Shown here: piece after piece, positions 36,901 to 46,195 of the stretch
Layout: each line of letters starts with the position of its first letter
How positions within the stretch are numbered: the first letter of the stretch is position 1
Assembly (NCBI RefSeq): GCF_003952225.1
Contig: NZ_CP034437.1
Coordinates: 2,556,501 to 2,620,500 of the forward strand
Direction of reading: 5' to 3'
Source of the DNA: Paenibacillus albus
GTDB lineage: Bacteria; Bacillota; Bacilli; Paenibacillales; Paenibacillaceae
DNA length: 64,000 nucleotides
Made by a program: the position numbers and the translations under genes
Notes under the pieces: model-generated
The model's database searches: none
What the model saw: only the letters and a program-made list of their open reading frames with translations
Told to the model about the DNA's origin: nothing

Positions 36901-37060
36901 GTAAAGCGTGTCCCGTAGGGACGAAAGCGAACAAAGCACGCAGCTACTCCCACGCATCTCTGCTTCACTCCACGTTCCCATGGTCCCGCAGGGACACCAG
37001 GTAACTAAACACCTCACAAGTAAAGCGTGTCCCGCAAGGGACGAAAAGCGAGGACACGCA
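36901..37060. repeat. GTAAAGCGTGTCCC direct repeats
   Basis: A block of about 41 bases beginning GTAAAGCGTGTCCCG is present at 36901 and again at 37020 (period 119) with a few differences. Each copy holds a small hairpin GTCCC-GYA-GGGAC, and a third isolated hairpin of this kind (GGTCCCGCAGGGACACC) lies at 36982-36998. I see no gene here. Confidence 0.7.
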
Positions 37061-37182
37061 CAACGTACCTCGCGAGCACTTCTCTGCAGCTCTAACGTTA
37101 AACCTTCCGGGTGTCCAGAGGGTTGGTAAACCCTTGGGGTCCCCCTTCCAGGGGGATTTAGGGGTGGTTCCCTTCTAGGGGG
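37061..37182. other. G/C hairpin-rich non-coding stretch before ytvI end
   Basis: This stretch contains short hairpins such as TCCCCCT-TCC-AGGGGGA (37140-37156) and CCCT-TCT-AGGG (37171-37181). There is no gene and no clear terminator T run. The role is unknown. Confidence 0.5.
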
Positions 37183-38301
37183 TTAAGGTTTCGGTCCCCG
37201 AACCACAAACAAATACAAATCTCGAAACACATTTGCCTTATGTACCGTTGTAAATATCACGAGAGAGACCGGCCCTATTATAAGGCCAACGACGCCGAAC
37301 AGCTTGAGCCCGACGAACATGGCGATCAGCGTCGGCAATGCTTCGAGACCGACACTGCTCGCAAGCACCTTCGGTTCGATTGTCTGTCTGCAGACCAGAA
37401 TGATTCCGTAGAGGATTGACAGGCTGACGCCGAGAGATACCTCGCCGTAGATGAACGTATATGCGATCCATGGAATCATGGCTGCACCAACGCCAAGATA
37501 AGGCAGAAGATCGACGAGACCGATCAGCATGCCGATCGTAATCGCGTAATTAACGCCGATGATGAGCAAGCCAATCGTCACAACGACCGCCGTGATGGAG
37601 ATCATAATGAACTGGGCTCGCAAATAACCGAATAATGCTTTTTGCAGGTCAACCCAGACAACGGATGTGGACTGCCTCATTTGCTCAGGGAACCAGTTCG
37701 ACAGCCGTTTCACATAGATGCTCCAATCCTTCGAGATGAAGAAGGCGGCGAGCAGGACGACGATCATAATAGTGGCTACATTTGGCAAGGAAGTAATAAT
37801 ATTCACAATGCTATTTAAGAAATAGGTTATAATATTGGTACTTGTTTGTGCGAGTAAATTGGCCGTATCAGATATTCTGGCGTTGATGGTATCGTGATAG
37901 TTCGGATTCGCATCATAGAAGGAATTGAGCTTGCCGATGAGATTTTGAATTTCCGGCGAAGCCACAATGGATTCGAACTCGTCGCGCCACCAGTCAATCG
38001 AGCTGCTGACTGATTTCGATAGATGAATGATTTCAACGACAATGCGCGTCACAAGCGCGGATACAATCGTAAGCATCGCGACGACGAAAACAAACAGCGT
38101 CAGAGTAACGCCGATCCAACGTGGAAGCTTCAGCTTCCGGTTCAATAAGTTTACGATCGGATTAATGGCATAAGCCAGAAGCCAGCCGAGTAGAAATGGA
38201 TACACAAGCGGCGTTACATAAATAACAGCGAGCACTGCGCCTACCAGTCCGAGAAGCAGCAGAAACGCGCGCCATATTCGTTTCCAAATGACACGATCCA
38301 T
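37183..38301 (-). CDS. ytvI: YtvI sporulation membrane protein (AI-2E permease family)
   Basis: This 372-residue protein has about eight membrane helices arranged as in the AI-2E/PerM family, with two helices near the N-terminus, a soluble segment (about 80-160) and a bundle with IGLVDLLPYLGVGAAMIPW. YtvI is the sporulation member that lies beside fxsA and citZ in Bacillus. ATG 38301 follows AAAGGAG by 11 bases; a GTG at 38313 overlaps that site. The transported molecule, if any, is unknown. Confidence 0.87.
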   Translation of the reverse strand: MDRVIWKRIWRAFLLLLGLVGAVLAVIYVTPLVYPFLLGWLLAYAINPIVNLLNRKLKLPRWIGVTLTLFVFVVAMLTIVSALVTRIVVEIIHLSKSVSSSIDWWRDEFESIVASPEIQNLIGKLNSFYDANPNYHDTINARISDTANLLAQTSTNIITYFLNSIVNIITSLPNVATIMIVVLLAAFFISKDWSIYVKRLSNWFPEQMRQSTSVVWVDLQKALFGYLRAQFIMISITAVVVTIGLLIIGVNYAITIGMLIGLVDLLPYLGVGAAMIPWIAYTFIYGEVSLGVSLSILYGIILVCRQTIEPKVLASSVGLEALPTLIAMFVGLKLFGVVGLIIGPVSLVIFTTVHKANVFRDLYLFVVRGPKP

Positions 38302-38406
38302 ATGAGCGATCACTCCTTTATATAATGCAGGCGGGCTTCATCTTTCACCTTACAGTTTAGCATAGGCTGCTCACAATTTACCAAATAAAGAACGTATGCC
38401 GCTAAG

Positions 38407-38445
38407 TTTACGCCTTATTTACAAATCGTTAACATGTGATAAACA
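38407..38445 (+). promoter_or_regulatory. Pho box (PhoP binding repeats) upstream of ppk
   Basis: Four hexamers of the TTHACA type stand exactly 11 bases apart: TTTACG (38407), TTTACA (38418), TTAACA (38429) and TAAACA (38440), with five-base spacers. This is the PhoP binding pattern of Bacillus. A fifth, weaker copy (ACTTCA, 38451) keeps the same phase. The array ends about 48 bases before the ppk ATG, so PhoP would activate ppk under phosphate limitation. Confidence 0.8.
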
Positions 38446-38492
38446 TTGACACTTCATAATTGTATTATTCGACAAGCAGGAGGACTACAGAA

Positions 38493-40553
38493 ATGAACAA
38501 ACTAATGTCGCCTTATGTAAACCGCGACTTGAGCTGGGTCGAGTTCAATCGCAGGGTGCTCGAGGAAGCGCAGGACCAAGACAATCCTCTACTTGAGCGG
38601 GCCAAATTTCTGGCGATTGTCGCAAGCAATCTCGATGAGTTTATGAGCGTACGCGTAGCTGGCATTCAAGATCAGATAAAAGCCGGATATACGAAGCATG
38701 ATTTTACCGGCTATTCGCCCGCGGGACTATGGAAGCGCCTAATGAAGCGCACAGGTCTAATGGTGGCTGAACAATATCGCACTTATCGTGAAGTACTGCG
38801 AGGCTTAACGAAAGAAGGCATTTGTTTCCGCCAAATAGACGAGCTTAACGCGCATCAGCTGAAAGCGGTCGACGATTATTTCTTGGAAATCGTTTTTCCC
38901 GTGCTGACTCCGATGGCGGTGGATCAGAGCAGACCTTTCCCGCTTTTGCATACTAAAGAGCTCTATCTATCTGTACTGCTCGGCCGTGAGAATATGCCCG
39001 AGGAAGAAGAGCCGTTCTTTGCAATTGTACAAGTACCGTCCATACTTTCGCGGTTCATACCACTTCCTAACCGAGTGAATAGCAAGAAGAGTGAATATTT
39101 GCTGCTTGAGCAGTTGATCGAGCGGCACATTAGCACGCTCTTTAACGGTTATACGATGATTTCAGTCGATCCGTTCCGTTTAACGCGTAACGCGGATCTC
39201 ACGTTGAACGAAGAAGGCGCGGAAGATCTGCTAGAGGAAATCGAGAAGGAGATTCGCCGCCGCCGCTGGGGGCTTCCGGTACGGCTGGAATATGGCAAAG
39301 ACATGCATCCCTATGCGCTGCAGATGCTTAAGGAAGAGCTTGAGCAGGGCGAGAATTTGTTCGAAATCGACGGGCCGCTCGACCTAAGCTTCTTGATGAA
39401 GTTTGCTTCTGCTTTGCCGGGCTATGATAATCTTCGGTTTGAGCGAATAGAACCGGAATACCCGCACGAATTCGACGAAGATGACATGTTCTCGGTCATT
39501 CGCCAGGAAGACGTACTGCTCTACCATCCTTACGAATCGTTCGAAGCCGTAACCGATTTCGTGACAGATGCGGCGCATGACCCAGATGTTCTCGCCATCA
39601 AAATGACGCTTTACCGCGTGAGCGGCCAATCCGCGCTCGTTCAAGCGCTTGCAATGGCGGCCGAATCAGGTAAGCAAGTGACCGTTGTACTGGAGCTGAA
39701 AGCACGCTTCGACGAGGAACGGAACATCGCGTGGGCGCGCCAGCTTGAGAAGGCGGGCTGTCATGTCGTGTACGGACTCGTAGGCTTGAAGACACATGCG
39801 AAGATAACGCTCGTCGTGCGCAAGGAGCAAGGCATGCTGCGCCGTTATGTTCATGTTGGCACTGGCAATTACAACGACAGTACGGCGAAGCTGTATACCG
39901 ATATTGGCTTGTTTACTTCACATCCGATTATCGGCGCGGATGCATCTGCGTTGTTTAACGAGATTACTGGTTACTCTTCTCCATATGAGTGGAAGGCATT
40001 CGGCGTTGCGCCTACTGATTTGAAGCAGAAGCTGTTCGATCTGGTGGAACGTGAGAAGCAGCATGCTGCTAACGGGAAGCCGGCACATATTATTGCCAAG
40101 ATGAACAGCCTGTCAAATCAGGAGATGATCGATAAGCTGTATGAAGCATCGCAAGCCGGTGTAAGGATCGAGTTGATCGTGCGAGGCGTATGCTGCCTTC
40201 GTCCCGGAGTACCTGGACAGAGTGAGAATATTCGGGTTATTAGTATCGTAGACCGGTTTTTGGAGCATTCGCGGATTATGTATTTCCATAACGGGGGCGA
40301 TGAAGAGGTTTACTTGTCCAGCGCGGATTGGATGACACGTAACTTAACCCGCCGGATCGAGCTCATGTGCCCTGTTTTTGATGCCAAATTGCGCAAGACG
40401 TTAATGAACGTGCTGAGGCTCAATTTGGAAGACAATAAGAAGGCGCGCGAGCTGCGATCCGACGGCAATTATGAGTCGGTGCAAAATGAACTGCCAGCAC
40501 TCAGAAGCCAATTCCAAGCGAAAAATATTCGCAAATGGAAGAGCTACCGGTAG
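38493..40553 (+). CDS. ppk: Polyphosphate kinase 1
   Basis: Ppk makes inorganic polyphosphate from ATP. The 686 residues include the four-domain PPK1 layout, the active-site histidine H435 in KTHAK and the second conserved H592 in LEHSRIMYF, the same numbers as the E. coli enzyme. ATG 38493 follows CAGGAGG; an in-frame ATG at 38460 lies in the promoter region. It converges with ppx, with a ten-base overlap of the two ends, so synthesis and breakdown genes are paired. A Pho box lies upstream. Confidence 0.97.
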   Translation: MNKLMSPYVNRDLSWVEFNRRVLEEAQDQDNPLLERAKFLAIVASNLDEFMSVRVAGIQDQIKAGYTKHDFTGYSPAGLWKRLMKRTGLMVAEQYRTYREVLRGLTKEGICFRQIDELNAHQLKAVDDYFLEIVFPVLTPMAVDQSRPFPLLHTKELYLSVLLGRENMPEEEEPFFAIVQVPSILSRFIPLPNRVNSKKSEYLLLEQLIERHISTLFNGYTMISVDPFRLTRNADLTLNEEGAEDLLEEIEKEIRRRRWGLPVRLEYGKDMHPYALQMLKEELEQGENLFEIDGPLDLSFLMKFASALPGYDNLRFERIEPEYPHEFDEDDMFSVIRQEDVLLYHPYESFEAVTDFVTDAAHDPDVLAIKMTLYRVSGQSALVQALAMAAESGKQVTVVLELKARFDEERNIAWARQLEKAGCHVVYGLVGLKTHAKITLVVRKEQGMLRRYVHVGTGNYNDSTAKLYTDIGLFTSHPIIGADASALFNEITGYSSPYEWKAFGVAPTDLKQKLFDLVEREKQHAANGKPAHIIAKMNSLSNQEMIDKLYEASQAGVRIELIVRGVCCLRPGVPGQSENIRVISIVDRFLEHSRIMYFHNGGDEEVYLSSADWMTRNLTRRIELMCPVFDAKLRKTLMNVLRLNLEDNKKARELRSDGNYESVQNELPALRSQFQAKNIRKWKSYR

Positions 40554-42073
40554 TCTGGCAAATGCAGTGTAGGCGTTAAGTTCCACAGCTTCTTGAAGTC
40601 GCTTGCGAGCGAATCTACTTCCTTGCGTTCAACGGCGAGCATTCCTTCGGCGCGCAGCGCTCGCAGGTGGAGCTTACCGCCAGCGGCTTCAACGCTCAGC
40701 TTCCCGATCGCCTGCGTTTCGCTGCGGTCGAGCGCGATTGCAAGCAGAAGCACGGCGCCAAGCTTGCATACCGTTTCGGTATCTTCTTCGCTTAACAGCG
40801 GCTTGTATGCGGCAGCCGTCTGTTTTACCCGGTTTTTGCCTTTATAAGAAGCGATCAGGGAACAGATGAGATGCTCCCGGTGCGACAGACCGTTAATATG
40901 CGAATTGATCATCAGATAGAAGGTGTGCTTCTTGTAGTCGTAATAGTCAATGCTTGCTCCGATTCGGTGCAGAATGGAAGCAATGTCGAGAAATTGCCGT
41001 GCGCGGTCAGGCTCAGGCAGCTTTGAGCCGAGCAGATCAATCAAGCTCAGAGCGTTGCGATTAACCTGCGAGGTATGCTGCATCGGCGCTTCCGGATGGA
41101 GGGCAGCAAGATTATTCACGCTGTACGTAACGACATCTTCAAGCCTTGGCCGCTCCGGGAAACGGGTAGCGTAGAATAAGCCATCCCGCAGACCCGCCGC
41201 GCATATTAGATAATGAGAAGCACCGATTGCACGGTAGATTGTGCGTAAGATCGCAATTCCTGGTACGATAATATCGACTCGCTCTTTCGATAAACCAGGA
41301 ACTTTGTTACGCTTATCCAGAGGCTGCTGACGCAATAGCTCGAACAGTTCATCGGTTGAAGCGGCGTCAATCGGATAATTATTCGTACTTGGGAACGGAT
41401 ATTTGACATGTGCCTGATGCACTTTGCCAAGCGCTCGCGCCGTGCCTCCGATGCCGACGAGCGGCAGGTTAGGTGAGTTGCGGAGCCAAGTCTCTTGCTC
41501 TACTTTATCCTCAATGTGCTTCTCAAGTTCCTTGAGCTGCTGATCGGACAGCATCCCGCCTTTGGCATATCTCTTCGTCATGCTTACGCAGCCGAAAGGA
41601 AATGAAATTGCATGGACAAGTTTGCGATTCTTGAACAGGGAAACTTCCGTACTTCCGCCGCCGATGTCGATTAGGAAGCCGTTCTCGGTAGCCATGGAGT
41701 TAATCATGCCGAGGTAGCCATAATCGGCTTCTTGCTCGCCGGAGAGCAGCTCAATCGTCAGACCGGATTCCGCTTCGACGCGGTGAAGGATATGACTTTG
41801 GTTCGTCGCGTTACGGATTGCGGCAGTTGCAACGGCACGAATATGGCCTGTGCGATGATGCGCGCAAATGAGACGGAAGTGATTCATCATATCGACAAGC
41901 TCATCTATGGATTGCTCAGGAAGCGCGCCAGCTTCATCAAGCTGCTCGCTAAGACGGGCGGAATGTTTGCTGCCATCGATAACGCGGTTAGCACCGCCAA
42001 CCGTACGTTCATAGACGACTAGCCGAATGGAGTTGGATCCGATATCAATGATGCCAATGCGCTGTTCTGTCAT
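40544..42073 (-). CDS. ppx: Exopolyphosphatase Ppx/GppA
   Basis: This 509-residue ASKHA-fold phosphatase removes terminal phosphates from polyphosphate or pppGpp. The N-terminal phosphate loop is GIIDIGSNSIRLVV, the second DIGGGSTE motif is intact, and a C-terminal HD-like helical region (IASILHRIGASIDYYDYKKH) follows. ATG 42073 follows AAAGGGG. Whether polyphosphate or pppGpp is the main substrate cannot be told, but pairing with ppk favours polyphosphate. Confidence 0.93.
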   Translation of the reverse strand: MTEQRIGIIDIGSNSIRLVVYERTVGGANRVIDGSKHSARLSEQLDEAGALPEQSIDELVDMMNHFRLICAHHRTGHIRAVATAAIRNATNQSHILHRVEAESGLTIELLSGEQEADYGYLGMINSMATENGFLIDIGGGSTEVSLFKNRKLVHAISFPFGCVSMTKRYAKGGMLSDQQLKELEKHIEDKVEQETWLRNSPNLPLVGIGGTARALGKVHQAHVKYPFPSTNNYPIDAASTDELFELLRQQPLDKRNKVPGLSKERVDIIVPGIAILRTIYRAIGASHYLICAAGLRDGLFYATRFPERPRLEDVVTYSVNNLAALHPEAPMQHTSQVNRNALSLIDLLGSKLPEPDRARQFLDIASILHRIGASIDYYDYKKHTFYLMINSHINGLSHREHLICSLIASYKGKNRVKQTAAAYKPLLSEEDTETVCKLGAVLLLAIALDRSETQAIGKLSVEAAGGKLHLRALRAEGMLAVERKEVDSLASDFKKLWNLTPTLHLPDYR

Positions 42074-42234
42074 TCGCGTTATTCCCCTTTAGAGGCGTAA
42101 AGCCAGTCATGTTATACTGCACATATTACCATTTGGGACGGACGCAAGAAAGTGTTGTTTTGAACGGGTAAAAGAGTAATGTTTAGGGAAAAATCATTGC
42201 AGGTTAAGTAGAAGAAAAAACCTTTATGGTAGCG

Positions 42235-42249
42235 ATAAAGCAATTTTAT
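42235..42249 (+). promoter_or_regulatory. CcpC-type operator upstream of citZ
   Basis: ATAA-N7-TTAT (42235-42249) is the exact dyad recognised by the citrate-responsive repressor CcpC at Bacillus citZ and citB. A second overlapping palindrome, CTTTAT-N7-ATAAAG (42222-42240), shares the ATAA half. Both sit just upstream of the citZ -35 region. Confidence 0.6.
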
Positions 42250-42260
42250 GTCCGATTTTG

Positions 42261-42289
42261 TTCACTTCCTGGTCAAAATCCGATATGAT
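42261..42289 (+). promoter_or_regulatory. Sigma-A-like promoter of citZ
   Basis: TTCACT (42261-42266), 17 bases and TATGAT (42284-42289). The leader to ATG 42376 is about 80 bases. The -35 is only four of six, in keeping with a regulated promoter. The rest of the 302-base ppx-citZ gap shows nothing else I can name. Confidence 0.5.
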
Positions 42290-42375
42290 TAAAGCGACGA
42301 TTGTGGAACTCGAATCCAATTATTGTTAACGTAACCCCATTTATTTAAATAAAAGAGACTAAAGGAGAGAGAAAC

Positions 42376-43488
42376 ATGACAGTGACCAAAGGTCTGGAAG
42401 GTATTGTCGCAACGACATCCTCGATCAGCTCCATTATTGATGGCGTACTGACATATCGCGGGATCAACATCGATGATCTTGCTGAGCATGCTTCTTTTGA
42501 AGAAGTGGCTTACTTGCTCTGGTACGGTAAGCTTCCGAACCAATCTGAGCTGGATGAGCTGATTAAGAAATTTGGCGAATCTGCAGCAGTACCGGCGCAA
42601 GTGCTGGATCAAATCAAGCTGTACCCAAGCAAAACGAACTCAATGGCAGCACTTCGCACGGCTGTTTCGAGCCTGGCGCTATATGATGAATCCGCTAACG
42701 AGATGTCGCAAGAAGCGAACATTAAGAAAGCCATCAAGCTGCAAGCACAAATCCCGACGATCGTTGCTGCGTTTGCCCGCATTCGCGAAGGCAAAGAGCC
42801 GGTGGCACCGAAGTCTGGCGTATCTATTGCTTACAACTTCCTGTACATGCTGACTGGCCAAGAGCCGGATCAAGTTGCCGTTAAGGCGCTTGACCAAGCA
42901 CTTGTGCTTCACGCAGACCACGAGCTGAACGCATCCACATTCGCTGCACGCGTTACAGTTGCTACGCTATCGGATATTTACTCCGGCGTAACTTCCGCAA
43001 TCGGCGCTCTCAAAGGTCCATTGCACGGCGGCGCTAACGAAGCAGTAATGGTGATGCTCGAAGAAATCGGTTCGTTCGGCAACGTAGAATCGTATATCAA
43101 CGAGAAGCTTGCGAACAAAGAGAAAATTATGGGCTTCGGCCACCGTGTTTACAAAAACGGTGATCCACGTGCAAAGCATCTGCAGAAGATGTCCCGTGAG
43201 CTTGGCAAATTGACAGGCAACATGGAGCTGTACGAAATGTCTGTTAAGATTGAAGAGCTAGTAACAGGTCAGAAGGGTTTGAAGCCTAACGTTGACTTCT
43301 ACTCCGCATCTGTTTACACTACACTTCAAATCCCGCGCGACCTGTTCACGCCGATCTTCGCGATCAGCCGTTGCACAGGTTGGACTGCACACATCCTTGA
43401 GCAATACGAGAACAACCGCTTGATCCGTCCGCGTGCTGAATACACAGGACCGGTAGATCAAAAGGTAACTCCGATCGCTCAACGTTAA
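42376..43488 (+). CDS. citZ: Citrate synthase
   Basis: Citrate synthase condenses oxaloacetate and acetyl-CoA. The 370 residues have the short Firmicute-type layout with HGGANEAVM and GFGHRVYKNGDPRAK (two active-site histidines) and NVDFYSASVYTTL (catalytic aspartate). AAAGGAG precedes ATG 42376. It is the first gene of the citZ-icd-mdh cluster, with a CcpC-type dyad upstream. Codons are strongly biased to common ones, as expected of a highly expressed gene. Confidence 0.96.
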   Translation: MTVTKGLEGIVATTSSISSIIDGVLTYRGINIDDLAEHASFEEVAYLLWYGKLPNQSELDELIKKFGESAAVPAQVLDQIKLYPSKTNSMAALRTAVSSLALYDESANEMSQEANIKKAIKLQAQIPTIVAAFARIREGKEPVAPKSGVSIAYNFLYMLTGQEPDQVAVKALDQALVLHADHELNASTFAARVTVATLSDIYSGVTSAIGALKGPLHGGANEAVMVMLEEIGSFGNVESYINEKLANKEKIMGFGHRVYKNGDPRAKHLQKMSRELGKLTGNMELYEMSVKIEELVTGQKGLKPNVDFYSASVYTTLQIPRDLFTPIFAISRCTGWTAHILEQYENNRLIRPRAEYTGPVDQKVTPIAQR

Positions 43489-43510
43489 GCTGAAAGAAGC
43501 GGCCTTGTCG

Positions 43511-43565
43511 TGACGGGGTGCCGACTGCCAGCGCCTTAATAAGCGCAGCCAGCCGGCTCCCGTCA
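43511..43565 (+). other. Long GC-rich hairpin between citZ and icd
   Basis: TGACGGG (43511-43517) pairs with CCCGTCA (43559-43565), and further GCCG/CGGC, CTG/CAG and GCGC/GCGC pairs continue inward with small bulges to an A/T-rich loop. No T tract follows, so it is unlikely to be a complete terminator. It may set the relative mRNA levels of citZ and icd by processing or 3' end protection. Confidence 0.65.
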
Positions 43566-43616
43566 TGTTATGTATAGCGATTATATGAACTTCAAATTAT
43601 AGGAGGATTTCAACTA

Positions 43617-44908
43617 ATGAAACTCGAAAAATTCGCGTCACCAACTGAAGGACAACAAATTACAATCGATAACGGCGTGCTTCAAGTGCCGAACAACCCA
43701 ATCGTACCTTTCATCGAAGGCGACGGCACAGGCCGTGACATCTGGAAAGCGTCCAAGCGCGTTCTGGATGCAGCTGTTGAGAAAGCATACGGCGGCGAGA
43801 AGAAGATCGCTTGGTACGAAGTGTTCGCCGGCGAGAAAGCATTCAATACTTACGGCGAATGGCTGCCAGCTGATACGCTGACTGCAATCCGCGAATATAT
43901 CGTAGCGATCAAAGGTCCTTTGACTACGCCAATCGGCGGCGGTATCCGTTCCCTGAACGTTGCGCTTCGCCAAGAGCTTGACCTGTATGTATGCTTGCGT
44001 CCAGTTCGTTACTTCGACGGCGTGCCTTCCCCGGTTAAACGTCCTGAGCTGGTAGACATGGTTATCTTCCGTGAGAACACTGAAGATATCTACGCTGGTA
44101 TCGAGTACCAAGAAGGTTCCGCAGAAGTGAAGAAAGTCATCTCGTTCCTGCAATCTGAAATGGGCGTTAACAAAATCCGCTTCCCAGAAACTTCGGGTAT
44201 CGGCATTAAGCCAGTATCTGCAGAAGGTTCGAAACGTCTTGCACGTGCTGCGATTGAATACGCGCTGAAGCATGGCCGTAAATCGTTGACACTTGTTCAT
44301 AAAGGCAACATCATGAAATTCACTGAAGGTGCATTCAAAACTTGGGGCTATGAAGTCGCTGAGCAAGAATTCGCTAATGAAACATTCACATGGGGTCAAT
44401 ACGATCGCATTAAAGAAGCAGAAGGTACTGACGCTGCAAACAAAGCACAAAAGAAGCAGAAGCAGCTGGCAAGCTTATCGTGAAAGACGCAATTGCGGAT
44501 ATCGCGCTTCAACAAGTTTTGACTCGTCCAACAGACTTCGACGTTATCGCTACGTTGAACCTGAACGGTGACTACCTGTCCGATGCACTGGCTGCACAAG
44601 TTGGCGGTATCGGTATTGCACCAGGAGCGAACATCAACTACTTGACTGGCCACGCAATCTTCGAAGCAACTCACGGTACTGCGCCTAAATACGCTGACCT
44701 TGACGTTGTAAACCCAGGCTCGGTTATCCTCTCCGGCGTTATGCTGCTTGAGCACCTTGGCTGGCAAGAAGCGGCTGATTCCATCTACAAAGGTCTGGAA
44801 ACAGCTATTAACAACAAAACAGTTACGTATGACTTCGCTCGCCTGATGGAAGGCGCTACAGAAGTGAAATGCTCCGCATTCGCTGACGAAATCATCAAAA
44901 ACCTATAG
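43617..44908 (+). pseudogene. icd: Isocitrate dehydrogenase Icd (NADP), frameshifted
   Basis: Icd is the TCA-cycle enzyme that converts isocitrate to 2-oxoglutarate. The first frame (288 residues from ATG 43617, RBS AGGAGG) has the [11 protein letters not shown] start and the [13 protein letters not shown] substrate site. It then goes off frame at the A run 44449-44452, reading [10 protein letters not shown] then stop. Adding one A gives [17 protein letters not shown] and continues through the second frame ([17 protein letters not shown]) to 44908, about 430 residues in all, the normal size. Conservation on both sides and an essential-type role point to a base-calling error. Confidence 0.92.
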
Positions 44909-44973
44909 GGAGCGCTCCTATTTATTCCTTACGTTACAGACACACAATATAGAGTGGTACGTGCACCGCTTTC

Positions 44974-45010
44974 GCAAAAACCGCATAGCATCCGCTATTG
45001 CGGTTTTTGC
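44974..45010. terminator. Terminator after icd
   Basis: GCAAAAACCGCA pairs with TGCGGTTTTTGC, with inner TAGC/GCTA pairing. An A5 on the left and T5 on the right are part of the stem. It would separate icd from mdh, at least partly. Confidence 0.8.
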
Positions 45011-45145
45011 TCGCTTTTAGCGTGTTGGAGCAGATAGGCCGCTTGAGGCGGCTGTGCTCGGCGCGAAGAGGAGCAATAGAGGCAGAGCTATAAAGATATT
45101 GCAATCGGGGAAACTAATCCTATGTCTATTAGGAGGTAGTGTACG

Positions 45146-46099
45146 ATGGCGATTAAACGGAATAAAATTACGGTTGTAGGTGCGGGCTTTACCGGGGCGA
45201 CGACGGCTTTAATGCTTGCGCAGAAAGAGCTTGGCGATGTCGTGCTAGTGGACATCCCGCAGCTTGAGAACCCGACTAAAGGCAAAGCGCTCGACATGAT
45301 GGAGTCAACGCCTGTCCAAGGCATCGATTCTAAAATCATCGGAACATCCAGCTATGAAGATACGAAGGATTCTTCCGTAGTTATCATTACTGCGGGTATT
45401 GCGCGCAAGCCGGGTATGAGCCGCGATGACTTGGTAAACACCAATGCTGGCATCGTCAAATCAGTCTGCGAAAGCATTAAAGCGACAAGTCCGGATGCCT
45501 ACATCATCATTCTCTCTAACCCGGTCGATGCGATGACATATGTTGCGTATCAGGCGCTAGGCTTTCCGAAGCACCGTGTCATTGGACAGTCAGGCGTTCT
45601 TGACACCGCACGTTATTGTACCTTCATTGCCGAGGAGCTGAATGTCTCGACTGAGGACGTTCGCGGCTTCGTGCTCGGCGGTCACGGCGACGATATGGTA
45701 CCGCTCGTTCGTTATTCGAACGTCGGAGGCATTCCAATCGAGAAGCTTATACCGGCAGACCGGATTGAGGCCATCGTTCAGCGGACACGTGTCGGTGGCG
45801 GCGAGATTGTTAATTTGCTCGGCAACGGCAGTGCCTATTTCGCCCCTGCCGCTTCGCTTGTTCTGATGACAGAAGCAATACTCAAAGACAAGAAAAGAAT
45901 ACTGCCCGTAATCGCGCTGTTAGAAGGCGAGTACGGCTACAATAACTTGTTTATGGGCGTGCCTGTTATTCTTGGAGGCGACGGGATCGAGAAGATTTTC
46001 GAATTGGAGCTGTCAGCCGAAGAGAAGGAAGCGCTGGAGAAGTCGGCGAATTCGGTCCGCGGCGTCATCGCAATCGTCGACGGCGGAAGCAGCAAATAG
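45146..46099 (+). CDS. mdh: Malate dehydrogenase
   Basis: This NAD-dependent malate/oxaloacetate enzyme is of the LDH-like MDH class, 317 residues. Motifs include the Rossmann loop [14 protein letters not shown] (NAD preference), the [13 protein letters not shown] arginine loop, and the catalytic histidine in [20 protein letters not shown] lies 10 bases before ATG 45146. A CTAAT/ATTAG pairing just upstream could partly hide the ribosome site. In Bacillus phoPR follow mdh; here recQ follows after a terminator. Confidence 0.96.
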   Translation: MAIKRNKITVVGAGFTGATTALMLAQKELGDVVLVDIPQLENPTKGKALDMMESTPVQGIDSKIIGTSSYEDTKDSSVVIITAGIARKPGMSRDDLVNTNAGIVKSVCESIKATSPDAYIIILSNPVDAMTYVAYQALGFPKHRVIGQSGVLDTARYCTFIAEELNVSTEDVRGFVLGGHGDDMVPLVRYSNVGGIPIEKLIPADRIEAIVQRTRVGGGEIVNLLGNGSAYFAPAASLVLMTEAILKDKKRILPVIALLEGEYGYNNLFMGVPVILGGDGIEKIFELELSAEEKEALEKSANSVRGVIAIVDGGSSK

Positions 46100-46135
46100 A
46101 AGCAATAGAGCACGATAACCTCATGAAGCACATGA

Positions 46136-46172
46136 GACCCTGACTGCGTTCTACGTCAGGGTCTTCATTTTT
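46136..46172 (+). terminator. Terminator after mdh
   Basis: GACCCTGAC (46136-46144) pairs exactly with GTCAGGGTC (46155-46163) over a ten-base loop and is followed by TTCATTTTT. Confidence 0.85.
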
Positions 46173-46195
46173 GATCATGGAAGGAGGAACACGAG

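Noticed and set aside
38446-38468. TTGACA ... TATTAT as a sigma-A promoter of ppk
   Set aside because: The spacer is only 11 bases. The region is better explained by PhoP repeats with a -10 at about 38455.
44480-44908. Separate gene after icd
   Set aside because: It is the C-terminal third of isocitrate dehydrogenase after the frameshift.
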